From NCBI GenBank assembly GCA_964017065.1, contig OZ024787.1, positions 2,250,658 through 2,314,657 of the forward strand: 64,000 nucleotides of DNA, written 5' to 3'. Positions 29,727 through 40,459 of this stretch are shown piece by piece. The notes beneath the pieces were generated by a model. That model was not told where the DNA came from. It was given only the letters and a program-made list of their open reading frames with translations, and did not search any database. Made by a program: the position numbers and the translations under genes. The DNA is from Haliclona indistincta (taxonomy: Eukaryota; Porifera; Demospongiae; Haplosclerida; Chalinidae). Numbering within the stretch: the stretch's first letter is position 1; every line of letters begins with the position of its first letter.

Positions 29727-32700
29727 CGCAATGCGTATCTCAGCAACCGCTTGCTACTAAGCACTGAAACTTGCAATACAGGTAGATCTCGATAGTTTAC
29801 GAAAATCAAATTTGACAGATTTGCTATTAAAGCCTTTGTTTTGAAGTTATGGCGTGATTTGCTAACCTAAACAGCCGTCTTGAGCGCTCGGGCCTACTTC
29901 ATAGACAAAACTGTCTACAGATGGCTACAGTGCAACTTGAAGGCTTGATCTGTGATATTACAGCTCGCGCGACTCCATTGGCAGCAGTGAAACTAGCGAG
30001 CGAAAGCGTGTTTGAGTTCACTTAGCTGCTCGACAAGTGAGCCGGAGCGAGCAGAACAGTTACAGTCACGCCCAGCTACACTTGAGCATTATTCTGTTTG
30101 GCTTCAATACAACTTTTGTACAACAGCTTGTACAGTTGCTGGATAGCTGCTACTAGCCTGCACTTCCATAGCACTGTAATTTGCTATATGATCTGCTGCT
30201 GCTGGATAGCTGTCACTAGCCTGTGCTTCCATAGCACTGTTGCTATGATCTGCTGCTGCTGGATAGCTGTCACTAGCCTGTGCTTCCATGGCACTGTTGC
30301 TATGATCTGCTGCTGCTGGATAGCTGCCACTATAGCCTGTGCTTCCATAGCACTGTTGCTATGATCTGCTGCTTGCCTGAATGTTCCATGGATCTGCTGG
30401 TCACTTCTACTGCAGCTTCAGTGCACATTGCGTGCTTCCATGGAACTGTTTGATGCTTCCATTGATCTACTGCATGCATACGTGCTGTCATATGCATCTG
30501 CAAATTGCAGGCTAGCATACATGCTACTGCACCGAGGCATCTGCACCTTTGGTGCTTTATTCTAATTCAGAATCTCTCTTTTCATTGAAAGTTCCTGCCC
30601 TTGTCACTTTCTAAACTACATCCTGTTTGGGTACACACACTTTGTATTAGCATGCATTGCTATTTTGTGTGTCCATGCAATTTTTGCTAAAGTATTAAAA
30701 GATATAATTATTAGGGAGACACGGTAGTGTCTCCCTATGTAGGGTTGAACGAGAAAACAAGATGGCGGTATACATACAATGTATTAGCGTTCAAACGCTG
30801 ATATTTCGCCTGGTGATGAATTTTATACGTCCAAAGACACTTAGATCTGCTCTCTGGCGTTGCCCCATCTTACAGTAGCAAGGAGATTGCTCGAAATTGT
30901 TGCTAAAGTGACGAACCTGGAAACGGTGAAATCGAGTTTCGTCATCTTCGTTTTCTTCTTTCTTCTTTATTTCTTTCTTCTTTCTTTCTTCCACTCGCCT
31001 AGCGCCTTTACGCGAGCAGTGCCGAGACCAAAACATCCACGAACTTTCGTGAAATTCTCCTGGCAGGTGCCTTTTGAACATTGTTTTTAGCGAAACGGCG
31101 ATCTGAACTTGATTCCGCGAGTTCTCGATCGTGATCCATTGTCAGCTAAGTGTTAGTCGCCATTATTGCGATTGCGCAATACGCACGTGACCAAGCAATG
31201 GCTAGCGCACGTGACCAAGCACTAGCTTGAGTATCGCCATGCCGTATGGATCATGGAGAACACATATTTGTCTGGAGTCTTCGAATAACGGAAAGCTCGT
31301 GTAGGATCGCCATTCTGCGCTTGCCAGATAATTATAACCGGCGTACAGGTCTACAAATAAGTGTGGGCGGGGCTCGTATGCACTGCATGCATGCATGAAT
31401 GCGTAAGCGAGCTGGTATGTACCACATAACAAATATTTTTAGCTACAAGCAGCGGCTACAAGTTTAAAATTGTTAATAATAAAGAAAAGCCATCAGCAAC
31501 TGGAAAACTAAACCAATGGAGGAAACCATGACAAAGACGACTCAGTACATGCATGATATTGAACTGCACTTCATTGAAAATGAAAAAAGGACACAAACAA
31601 GAAAATAAAAAAGATTTCTATCGAATCAAAAGGATGTAGGGTTGTGAAATCTACCACTGGTCCACAATGTAATCTAACAAGGAACAAACATGGAATGGTA
31701 ACACGATTGACTTGCTAACAGACCATAGATCCCTACATCAGTGGCTGTACATAAGATCAAGAATTATTTTGTCACAAGCTGAATTCAATTCAATTTAATG
31801 CATGTCTGGTGTCAGTCAACAGCAACTAGCTGAATTAGCTATAGCCAACCACAGCAGCCACTGATGTAGGGATCTATGGTCTGTTAGCAAGTCAATCGTG
31901 TTACCATTCCATGCTTGTTCCTTGTTAGATTACATTGTGGACCAGTGATAGTTTTCACAACCCTACATCCTTTTGATTTCGATAGAAATCTTTTTTATTT
32001 TCTATATTCACAAGCTCTTAGGTCTTTGCCAAATTAATGTTAAAGCACTATGATAATATTAGTACTGCTGATAGTGTTGGTTTGTTAATAGACCATTTCC
32101 ATTAACCCATTGGTAAGCGTGCGCTCTAATCACACCACGCCGAGTGGAGTACTTTTTCGTAGCATTGATAATTGTAGCACTCTGCGTGGGCGTATCAAAG
32201 GCGCCGCCCGTTCTATATTTTCCATAATGTGAACGCCGTTCGCAAAATGGAAAATATAGCACGGCCGGGGAAAATATAGCACGGCCAGGAGGGTTAAAGA
32301 TAGGGTGGGCGGAGACTGACCTTGGCTCGACCTCGAGAATAAGTCGCCCTAGCAAAAAGATTCAGTGACAGCGGCAAGCTGTCGTGCTACAAACCAGTAA
32401 AAGCACCGTCTGCTCGTGCAATACGGGAATTATTGCGCTCGGGGTGTCGGTCTCGACGCTGATACAGCACTCGGCTTCGCCTCGTGCTGTATCACCGTCT
32501 CGACCACACCCCTCACGCAATAATTCCCGTATTGCACTCATACGTCTTTTTCAAGAGCAGTTATTTTCTTCGTGCTCCTACAAATTTTAATGTCTTGATA
32601 TCACAGTAAATTATGTTCAAGCTTTGCAGATTACTACTTGGTGCCTTTTAGCGATTGACTGAAAGGCTAACTTACCTTTCGACCTATTATGGCAAGCTGT

Positions 32701-33404
32701 ACTTAAATGTAGACTTATACAGTGGAACCTCTTTAAGGTGGACACCATTGGTACCAACAAAATTGTCCATTATAGAGTGGTGTCCTCTGGTCTATTATAC
32801 ATTATGTGGGTTATAATTATTTGGGATTCAGTAAGTGTCCATTATAGAGAGGGTGTCCTCTAAGAGGGGTTTCACTGTACTAACTTGTTATACATTATAC
32901 TGTACATACATGTAGGCAATGCTGATGAATGCTGCCAAGTATGCACAGTAGTTTAGCTTCACAGAAGACTAGGATAGTTTTGTTAGTGCAAAGGAAAAAT
33001 GCTTCCAGTGCTGCACCCCTTAAATCCTTGTCTACATGAACATGTTTGCAGAATAAAAATGATGACAGCAATGATACTATTTCTTTTATTCATTCTTGTT
33101 ACAGCTAGAAGATGAAAATGATTTCCTGGAAGAGCTTCACGGACATCCTGACCATGATGGAGCTCCTAATCAAGACGACAGACCCCCTAGTCAAAGTCAA
33201 GACACACCTCTTGACACACATGATGAACCCCTTGATCAAGAAAGACTTATTTGCCAAGAAGAAAGTGTTGCTTCTAATAATCCAAGAGAAATTAATCCGG
33301 CCTCTAAAAACAAACTCAAACTACGTCGCTCTGCCAGTGATCAGCAAAAGCCATCTGATCGTGAATATGTACTAAAAAAAAGTATCATTCAGACTCAAGG
33401 TTAG
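24504..33404 (+). CDS. Ig-FN3 single-pass receptor, plus partner of pair 1
   Basis: Exons: signal 24504-24567 (MFMPVALVLSFFVLHSSG); Ig 24762-25057 or 24797-25057; FN3 25115-25399 (SWSPPFTLEGVPILGYNI, INEAGPGENSS); Ser/Thr stalk 25585-25719; transmembrane 27785-27942 (VILFLFVIMLCISVIIIVYRKR); acidic tail 33105-33404, ending TAG or continuing through a possible donor at CAAG/GTTAGT. The Ig exon has lost one base near 24785-24796; using the internal acceptor CCTCAG at 24791-24796 restores the frame at a cost of 12 residues. Joining the stalk exon directly to the transmembrane exon would make TGA, so another exon is probably missing from this model. The link to the tail exon is inferred from phase 0 at both ends and from the similar acidic tail of the pair 2 gene. 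The 5-kb last intron is full of mobile elements. Confidence 0.6.
27990..29475 (-). mobile_element. Inverted copy of the hairpin-capped element with nested insertions
   Basis: Reverse-complement counterpart of 7960-8820. It starts at GGGGCGGAGCCACGGGGC, with GTCTGTCTGTC and AAAACTAAGCGCTGAAACGTG, and ends near CACCTTTGGTGCC. Smaller hairpin elements (28367-28558, 28794-28827) have inserted in it. It lies in the intron before the tail exon of the pair 1 plus gene. Confidence 0.55.
28367..28558. mobile_element. Short foldback MITE with CCAGGCTC termini
   Basis: The left part, through GTACACATTGCATGCGCATGCG and AATTATGTCCAAATA, is repeated in reverse complement at the right end. Each terminus also folds as its own small hairpin (CCAGGCTC/GAGCCTGG). 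Relatives occur at 28794-28827 and 36572-36612. Confidence 0.6.
29640..30560 (-). mobile_element. Hairpin-capped element with an internal minisatellite
   Basis: Opens with the hairpin at 29640-29672 (TATGCC.. ..GGCATA around TGTGGGCGGA) and a GT-rich microsatellite at 29690-29726. It closes with CACCGAGGCATCTGCACC and TTTGGTGC near 30532-30556, the inverted form of the unit start. Only parts of the interior match other copies. Confidence 0.5.
30130..30372. repeat. ~57-60-bp tandem repeat, four copies
   Basis: Four head-to-tail copies of a unit containing CTGCTGCTGGATAGCTG, CACTAGCCTGTGCTTCCA and TAGCACTGTTGCTATGAT. The open frames across it on both strands arise from the repeat and are not treated as genes. 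Confidence 0.75.
30713..32010. mobile_element. Hairpin-headed element X, copy 1
   Basis: Head hairpin at 30713-30736 has stem AGGGAGACAC/GTGTCTCCCT and loop GGTA, followed by AGGGTTGAAC and AAGATGGCGG. The 3' part is a foldback: GAAATCTACCACTGG... through CCCTACATCAGTGGCTG (about 31603-31752) is repeated inverted at 31855-32000. A second copy occupies 34865-36085. Each copy has a short minus-strand frame (30791-31081; 34942-35196) with some shared residues, but no recognisable domain. Confidence 0.65.
32416..32536. repeat. 121-bp near-perfect palindrome
   Basis: The left arm starts TGCAATACGGGAATTATTGCG and the right arm ends with its reverse complement. The centre is ..CTCGGCTTCGCCTCG.., with about 57 bp per arm and only a few mismatches. 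It may be a small palindromic transposon end or an extruding cruciform. No gene. Confidence 0.7.
32720..32877. mobile_element. Tigger/pogo-like MITE
   Basis: Flanked by TA on both sides. The left end is CAGTGGAACCTCTTTAA and the right end reads GGGGTTTCACTG, an imperfect inverted repeat. CAGTRGAACC ends with a TA target are typical of pogo/Tigger-type Tc1-mariner MITEs. Confidence 0.65.
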
Positions 33405-34290
33405 TCTTTGAATCTGTGCATAGCTAATTTATGATTTTAAATGGGTAGGATTTCATCACTAGAAAAAAATAAGGAAAAAATCAATTGATGAAGAAAGGGA
33501 GCCGCTTGTTCGACCAGAGAATAATTGTTAACAGCAAGCAAACTGCAAGTACATAATGCTATTCTATACCATTGCAGTGTAATTGTGATAATTGTGTGTG
33601 ATTTTCAGCAAGTTTACACAATAGTGCAAGACAATGACCAAATAGCAAACGAGGGCCATACCCAAAAGCAAAAAAACAACAAACAAATAAACAAACAAAC
33701 AAAAACAACAACAAACAACATCAAGAACAATAATAAAAGTTTAGGAACCGATAATTTTGTTAAGACAAAACAACTGTGAGTTCGGGTGATATAAAAATGT
33801 GTTTGTTGAATAACTAGATGATGGATACTTAAAAAAAAATAAGATAGACTAACAGACATAAGCAAGAAACAACACTTGAGGCAAAGGAGTGAAGGTGGGA
33901 GGTCGACTTACATCTAGGAGCTTTTATAACAAAATTTAATTCTGCAAAGTTGATGATTAAATCATTCACTCGCTGCTGAACAATGAAACTAATGTGTTAA
34001 TCGAATTTCTCATGTGCGATGAACATCATGAACTCAGGTACATCCTGTTTATGGATACAATTTTTTTTCATCTGGCTATGCTCAGTGCCCATCAAAATTA
34101 ATTTTAAAAGTTAGGTAAATAAAAAGACTAAAATGTGTAGGGATGACGCTTGCAAAAGTAAAGGAACAAATCGGGATGTGATGATTGCAATAGCTAGTAT
34201 AACTCCTAATCTGAGTCATCACTATAATTATTACATGTTGCAGGGTCAAAATGAAATGTTGACCCAGAATGAGTTAGCTAATGTGCAGCT
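33405..34290. other. Intergenic DNA after the pair 1 plus gene
   Basis: No convincing gene. It holds a CAAA/AAC-rich simple stretch near 33660-33725. A segment from about 34010 (GATGAACATCATGAACT..) recurs near 45070-45480, beyond the relic that follows pair 2, so this flank was duplicated with the receptor genes. Confidence 0.5.
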
Positions 34291-34670
34291 GCAGTGGACT
34301 TCTCCAAAGGCAAAGCTGTCCACAGTTGACTGCTTAGAAGCTGATAGGTTAGAATTTTACTACCGGATAGCAGCGAAGGTCCAGAAAAAATGTGTAAGCA
34401 AGCTATGGAAGCTATCTTAAGCGTGTGACTGCTGTGCTAAACACTGTAGACACGCCCAGTTGAATTGTGGTCAGCACTGATAAAGATGCATTGAGATTGC
34501 TGTACAGAAATCATGTATTCATGCACCTGCAGCTGTTGTCGTGTTTGTAGAATGGTGGATAGTTTTCTGTGTTTATGGAATGGTAGATAGTTCTGTTTGT
34601 GTATGTTTTTTGTAACTTTTAGTTTTATGAATGCACCGAGGCATCAGCACCGCTTTAATTGGTGCTTTCA
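34291..34670 (-). mobile_element. Inverted partial copy of the hairpin-capped element
   Basis: Contains, in reverse complement, the blocks AAAGCTGTCCACAGTTGACTG, GATAGCAGCGAAGGTCCAGA and GTAGACACGCCCAGTTGAAT. It ends CACCGAGGCATCAGCACC..GGTGC near 34640-34668, the inverted unit start. Confidence 0.6.
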
Positions 34671-34743
34671 TTACAACTGTATCATGTGTTGCTCATTGTT
34701 GTCATAGCTCATTGCTTAGCATGCACTTGTTCAAAATAAAAAT

Positions 34744-34768
34744 TATGCCACGCGGTAGTCGTGGCATA
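34744..34768. repeat. Hairpin head related to element X
   Basis: Stem TATGCCACG/CGTGGCATA around loop CGGTAGT, followed by TTAGGGTTGGG and ACAAGATGGCGGCT. The loop and downstream sequence resemble the head of element X, but the stem sequence is different. Confidence 0.6.
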
Positions 34769-34864
34769 TTTAGGGTTGGGCGGAATACAAGATGGCGGCT
34801 ACACTTAGGCTAAACGCAATCATTCACGTATATATTGGCTGTTGACGACATCAGGGATATTATT

Positions 34865-36085
34865 AGGGAGACACGGTAGTGTCTCCCTATGTAGGGTTGA
34901 ACGAGAAAGCAAGATGGCGGCTACATACAATGTATTAGCGTTCAAACGCTGCTTATATTTCGCCTGTTGATGAATTTTATACGTCCAAAGACATTTAAAT
35001 CTGCTATCTGGCGTTGCCCCATCTTACAGTAGCAAGGAGATTGCTCGAGATTGTTACTAAAGTGACGAACCTGGAAACGGTGAAAATCGAGTTTCGTCAT
35101 CTTCTTCTTCTTTCTTTCTTCCACTCGCCTAGCACCTTTACGTGAGCAGTGCCGAGACCAAAACACCCACGAACAGTCGTGAAATTCTCCTGGCATGTGC
35201 CTTTTGAACTTAGTTTTTAGCGAAACGGCGATATAAATTCCGCGATTTCTCGATCGTGATCCATTGTCAGCTAAGTGTTAGACGCCATTAATAATTATAG
35301 TGATTGCGCAATACGCAGGTGACCAAGCTGTGGTTAGCGCACGTGACCAAGCATAAGCTTGAGTATCGCCACGCCGTATAGATCACGGAGAACACATATT
35401 TGTCTGGAGTCTTCGAAGAACGGTAAGCTAGCAAGCGCAGAATCCCCATTCTGCCTTGCCAGATAATTATAACCGCCGCGCCGTAAACAAGTGTGGGCGG
35501 GGCTCGTATGCACTGTATTCATGCATGCGTAGGCGAGCTGATATCTACAGCATAACAATTATTTAGCTACAAGTTTAAAATTATTAATAATAAAGAAAAG
35601 CCATCAACAACAGGAAAACCAAACCAATGGTGGAAACAAAGATGGCACAGTAATTGCATCGTATTGAACTGTACTTCACTGAAAAAAAGGACACAAACAA
35701 GAAAATTAATTAAAAAGATTTCTATCGAAATCAAAAGGATGTAGGGTTGTGAAATCTACCTCTGGTCAACAATGTAAACTAACAAGGAACAAGCATGGAA
35801 TGGTAACACGATTGACTTGCTAACAGACCATAGATCCCTACATCAGTGGCTGTACATAAGCTGTCACAAGCTGAATGCACGTCAGGTTTCAGTCAACAGC
35901 AACAAGCTAAGCTGAACTAGCTATAGTCAACTACAGCAACTGATGTAGCGATCTATGGTCTGTTAGCAAGTCAATCGTGTTACCATTCCATGCTTGTTCC
36001 TTGTTAGTTTACATTGTTGACCAGTGGTAGATTTCACAACCCTACATCCCTTTGATTTCGATAGAAATCTTTTTAATTTTCTTGT
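34865..36085. mobile_element. Hairpin-headed element X, copy 2
   Basis: Second copy of 30713-32010 in the same orientation. The head hairpin is at 34865-34888, AAGATGGCGG at 34911-34920, and the foldback 3' part at about 35715-36080. Both arms carry CCCTACATC and AGCAAGTCAATCGTGTTACC. No transposase. Confidence 0.65.
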
Positions 36086-37316
36086 AACTACCTAGGGGCT
36101 ATCCTAAGAGGTAAGCGCTTACAAAGACTCTACTAACAAAGACTATAAGGCAAGTTGCTATGGGCATGACAAGATGGCGTCTCGCCTGGAGGCACTACTG
36201 AAGTACGGCACAGTGCCATATCTTCGCCGTACGGGCGTTTCAAGCTTATCTAACGTTCTGAAGCTCTTTCACGATTTGTGCGATTATAATAAAACCTTCA
36301 GAAGCAAAACAAACGAGGTCTAAGGTGATAAACCAGAGTTCACGTGGTCACCCGTTTGTTCATCTTCTTTCTTTTTCTCAGGAATTTATTCTTTAGAGAG
36401 TCTAGCACAGTAGTGAGCGAACCAAACGCAACTAAATGTACACAGAAGCAACGCTACCTTTGACCATCAGTGCACCTGATATCTATTTAGGCCTAAAACA
36501 CTGGGAGAAGCGAGTATTTCCAGAAAAATAGCAATTTTTGGTCCATAACAGACTCCATTCCTAGCCTCGAACCAGGCTCTTTTAATTTGTGTGGGCGGAA
36601 TAAAGAGCCTGGTACACACTGTCTGCGCATGTGCTGAAAATTCACGTGGTTTGGACGGATGTGACGAAATAATAATTATCAAAGACAGGCGGGACGAACA
36701 GAGAATAACTATTAAAAGCAAGTAAACTGCAAGTACATAATACTATTCTACCATTGCAGTATAATTATAATAATTATGTGTGCGATAGCTAGTGAACAAA
36801 TTTTAATTTTGCAAAGTTAATGATCTATAGCTAAAAATCATTAATAATCAGTCCCTAAACGAAAGATTCTCCATAACTAAGAATAACTACCATTTTGAAT
36901 TACTTATTCTGACCCAGAATACATTATCATTTATAATAATGCTTTTGCTAGTGGTGTACGTGTTAATGTCCTGAAATTCTGAGCCAACAAATGAGATTTC
37001 AACAGAATGAGCCGTCTATCCCTGCATGGCTTGTCTTATCTGACCAGTATTAGAAGACAGTTTATTTCATGACAAAGACAGTGCCGAGTCTCTATCTTGC
37101 TGAGCTGCTTGGTTTTCTCAGTCGTGCATTCTCTTAGCAAAAATAAGCAAGCTACTGCTTGAGTGAACAGTCTAGTTTACTGAATTCGTTAATAGCCATA
37201 GCAGGTTCATCAGCCATGAAGGATACTTGATCAGGAGAATGCCTATCAGGACAGTACATGTACCTTGCACAAGTAAAATTGTTGGATAACTCCTGTGATA
37301 AAGCAAGTAATAGAAG
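36086..37316. other. Gene-free stretch with scattered repeat pieces
   Basis: Includes AAGATGGCGT at 36171-36180, a hairpin at 36572-36612 (CCAGGCTCTTT/AAAGAGCCTGG around GTGTGGGCGGA) and a small minus-strand fossil of the Ig exon end near 37263-37297 (reads ..ATCCAACAATTTTACTTGTGCAAG then GT). No intact gene seen. Confidence 0.5.
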
Positions 37317-37656
37317 CAAGTAATAAAAAACATTTTAACAAAAATGCAAGAGATTTAGGGTTGGTACATGTATCGAAAAAGTATGGAAATAATGTGAACT
37401 TAGGTAAGTAGTCTAAACATGATTTAAAATAAAAGGGACTATAACAATAGCAGTGTAATGCTACCTCCCTAAATTAACTGCTTTCTATAGTTGTAGTTAA
37501 TTTAATAGGGAGGTAGCATTACACTGCTATTGTTACAGTCCTTTTTATTTTAAATCTTGTTTACTTACCTAAGTTCACATCTTGTTACCATACTTTTTCG
37601 ATACATGTACCAACCCTAAATCTCTTGCATTTTTGTTAAAATGTTTTTATTACTTG
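37317..37656. mobile_element. 340-bp foldback MITE
   Basis: Left arm 37317-37480 (CAAGTAATAAAAAACATTTT to AATGCTACCTCCCTAAATTAA) is the reverse complement of right arm 37495-37656, with few mismatches. It lies upstream of the pair 2 minus receptor tail. Confidence 0.7.
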
Positions 37657-37699
37657 TAATAATAATACTGGACTACAATATTAATTTTAGCCTATGATG

Positions 37700-38030
37700 T
37701 ATTAGATTGCATGACAATTGAATTGGCACTCAGAGGCATAACATAACTGCTTGGTGCCAAGGGAACCGTTTTAGACGCTAACTCATGCAGTAGTGGCCAT
37801 GCACAGATGTGGCATATGCATGGTCATGGAGTTTACCAAGTAAGGTCACAGTGGAACACTTAATGATATTCACACTTCGCCGCTACTGAGCTAAAATTAC
37901 AAAACTAGCTACAAAGTGTTAATGATAACAGGAGGCCATAACAAGAAGGACCGCAGGCATTGACAGAGGAGAGTCCCCCACTAATATTTAGGGTGTGTAC
38001 TAGATGACAATCAAAAGTGACAATTGCTAT
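37700..38030. repeat. Dispersed ~300-bp repeat R, copy 1
   Basis: Contains GGCATAACA..CTTGGTGCCAA, AAAACTAGCTACAAAGTGT and CATTGACAG.GGAGAGT. Other copies: 45620-45960 (same strand), 46330-46625 (inverted), 55255-55480 and 55670-55960 (inverted). No coding capacity. Confidence 0.65.
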
Positions 38031-38670
38031 AGTGAGCATGATTGAGCTACATGTACTTGTGGTTACATTTTCATGCTATTAAGGCAATTTACAGGATAGT
38101 ACAACTGTACTCTGGACTCATGGGCCGGATGATTGAAATTTGCTGTATCTTTCACACTCCTGACGTGTAAAATTAGAACTACACTTGCACATCTGCATGC
38201 AGTGTGACACTGAAGTGTGTCACATATTATGTGTATCAATGGTTTGTGTCTCTTAGTTCATTTTTCTATGGTGTCATGTAGGTGAATTAAAATGCTGATT
38301 TCTCAATTGATTATAGACGATTACACGTTTAGAAAAACACGCTATGACGAGGTGACCGCCTACTGGAATGATATTCGCGAAAGTACACGAAGCTGAGAAC
38401 TGTATAAATGGACCCTGTCCATGCAACAGTGGGAATGACTCAATCACAGTCTCAGAGAGAGAAGTTACTATATTAAGAGAAATAATACAAGCTTGTTAGA
38501 AGGAAAATAACAGAAGGAAAAATGAGTCAAAATCCAATCGCAAGCACAGTGTAGATTACAAGTAGTTCAAACAGTCTGTCAGGGAGCACATGCATGTGTG
38601 CTGTACTGTAAGTACACATCATTGCATGGTTTATGATAATCATGTGATATATCTTGCGTATTCCTAAATC
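38031..38670. other. Gene-free stretch ending in the 3'-flank module
   Basis: From about 38445 the sequence is the shared 3'-flank module (CAGTCTCAGAGAGAGAAG onward). This shows that the pair 2 minus receptor once had a beta-helix neighbour on its 3' side, which has since been lost. The remainder has no recognisable feature. Confidence 0.5.
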
Positions 38671-40196
38671 TTAGATGACAATAGAATAGGGATTGTATGT
38701 TGAGTATGCGCTGTTCTCCTGTACATCAATTGTTCTGCTCTGCTTCAGTGTGACCTCCTCATAAGCAGGATTGTCATCCACTGGTATTTTGTTCTGTGAT
38801 AGTGAGGCTTAAGAAGTACAGTAATAATCCGTGTTATACAAGCAGAGATGAATTATACTCACATTTTCCTTTCTTGAAAAGTACGAAGCAACAAGTAACA
38901 GCAGTTATTATGATAGAAATGATTGTTGTTAATACAACCACACAACCGATGATAGTCAGTATCACTGAGGAAATCACATTGTGCATTATAAAAATATATA
39001 TATGACTCGCTCGTGTATACATGTAGTAGCTATTATATAAAAATTGTGATAACTTACATGCATTAGGCACAGTCTGATTGTTTTGAACTGGTGTCGTGGG
39101 TGAAAGATTTACTGTTACTGATGGAGTAGCTATCGACAATTGTACTGCATCTGCACATGCACGTTTGAACAATTGTTATGATTTACAAAAACTCATCAGA
39201 AAACATACCATCGCTATACTTTGATGTGATCACACTTGAAACAACTTGACTATGACTAGTAGTGATGGATTCTGCAAAATAAGACAGACTGTTTGTTTGC
39301 ATCACTGTAGTGTTGCTGTGATGCACATGGACATGATGAAACATGATGAGTTACAATCAGCGCACATACAATAATACACTGAACATATACAGATAGACAA
39401 ATCATATAGTTAAAAATAATGTTGTGTATTGCTTATACCTTTGAGAGTTGGTTCACATTGTAACATAGTGGGTTCTCCTGTTCCTACCTCATTGATAGGA
39501 ACAACTGTGACAGCGAGTTCGGGATCACAATTGTCAATGGAGTAGTACAGCATGGTTGTGTCTGTCTCTATTGTCACATTCTCTCCGCTGGTGGTGCTGG
39601 AGATGGAGACATTGTAGCCCAGGATGGGTACCCCCTCCAGAGTGAAGGGAGGATTCCAGGAAATGAAGACAGTAGTGCAGTTGATGGAGACTACAGTGAG
39701 GTTACTGACAGACTCCAACAAACCTGAGGTCAAATTTAAATAAAATTAATGGTATACAAAATACACATGCATGCTGTACCTTGTACAAGTAAAAGTGCTG
39801 GATTACTCCTGTCAATTGATATTGGAGTGTGACGAAAAGCTGTACAAGTAATGTTGGTAGCGTTTTCAACTGAATTTACAGTCATTCTCAATGTTGACAT
39901 GCGAATTTGAAGTGTTTCATTTACAAGTGATACAGGTGTTATTGCAACTCTCTCTCCATGGTCTAGTTGTTGTCCATTAGCTCTCCATGTGAAGCTATTT
40001 GCAACACCAGAGCAGTGGAACACAGCTACTGTGTTTATTGTGACATTCACAGATTGTGGAGGAATTGTGATGTCTATATACATGCATTGAAGAACTTGGT
40101 TTTCAGGCACTGTTGATTACTACTATGATGCCTACCTGCTTGTTGTGCTGCTATGATAGATAACAGAGCAAAAAAGTGATAAGCATTCATGCTCAT
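38671..40196 (-). CDS. Ig-FN3 single-pass receptor with tyrosine-rich tail, minus partner of pair 2
   Basis: Complete seven-exon model of 344 residues: signal 40196-40136 (MSMNAYHFFALLSIIAAQQA); Ig 40073-39780 (HCSGVANSFTWRA to NATNITCTAF, both Cys present); FN3 39723-39439 (SWNPPFTLEGVPILGYNV, AVTVVPINEVGTGEP); Ser/Thr stalk 39271-39209 and 39150-39058; transmembrane 38964-38863 (ILTIIGCVVVLTTIISIIITAV then FKKGK); tail 38807-38671. All introns are GT/AG and phase 1, and every exon length fits. The tail has NPAYEEV (YEEV resembles a Src-type SH2 ligand when phosphorylated) and ENSAYSTYNPYSIVI at the end. It is divergent from the gene at 40460, with 263 bp between start codons. An Ig-superfamily surface receptor is certain by architecture; ligand and role are unknown. 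Confidence 0.85.
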
Positions 40197-40459
40197 GCTG
40201 TCATAGTCGGAGTTGATCTGCCGGCAATGCAAAGATTTTACGTGACCAGTATACAGTTTTAGTCGATCTCTGGTTTAAGACTCGTCTAATTTCTAGTCAC
40301 TGTTTACGCCACTGTGTTGTTGTATAAAACAACATAATACGTAATAAATTTTATTACGTGGAGCCGGAGGTGGAGCTCGTTAATTTTGCGGGTTCTTGCA
40401 TACTGACTTAACCCACGATTTTATGGCTTTTGCGGAGGCATAGACGGGGAGCTGTCACC
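40197..40459. promoter_or_regulatory. Short shared promoter between the head-to-head receptors of pair 2
   Basis: Only 263 bp separate the two ATGs, so both 5' UTRs and promoters must lie here. Blocks conserved with pair 1 include GCAATGCAAAGATTTTACGTGA, GACTCGTCTAA.TTCTAGTCACTG, GGTGGAGCTCGTTAATTT and TTCTTGCATACTGACTTAACCC. It holds the unfilled TTAA target (40275-40278) that in pair 1 carries two MITEs. Confidence 0.6.

Noticed and set aside
30104..30364. Open frames of 60-90 codons on both strands over the 57-60-bp repeat
   Set aside because: They are produced by the tandem repeat itself and have no homologue or start context.
30791..31081. 96-codon minus-strand frame in element X
   Set aside because: A shorter, altered version exists in the second copy (34942-35196). 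Low-complexity Lys/Glu content and the lack of any domain make a real gene doubtful.
36178..36327. Possible 49-residue protein starting at the ATG of AAGATGGCG
   Set aside because: The ATG belongs to a motif repeated in mobile elements, and the frame has no recognisable domain or splice partner.
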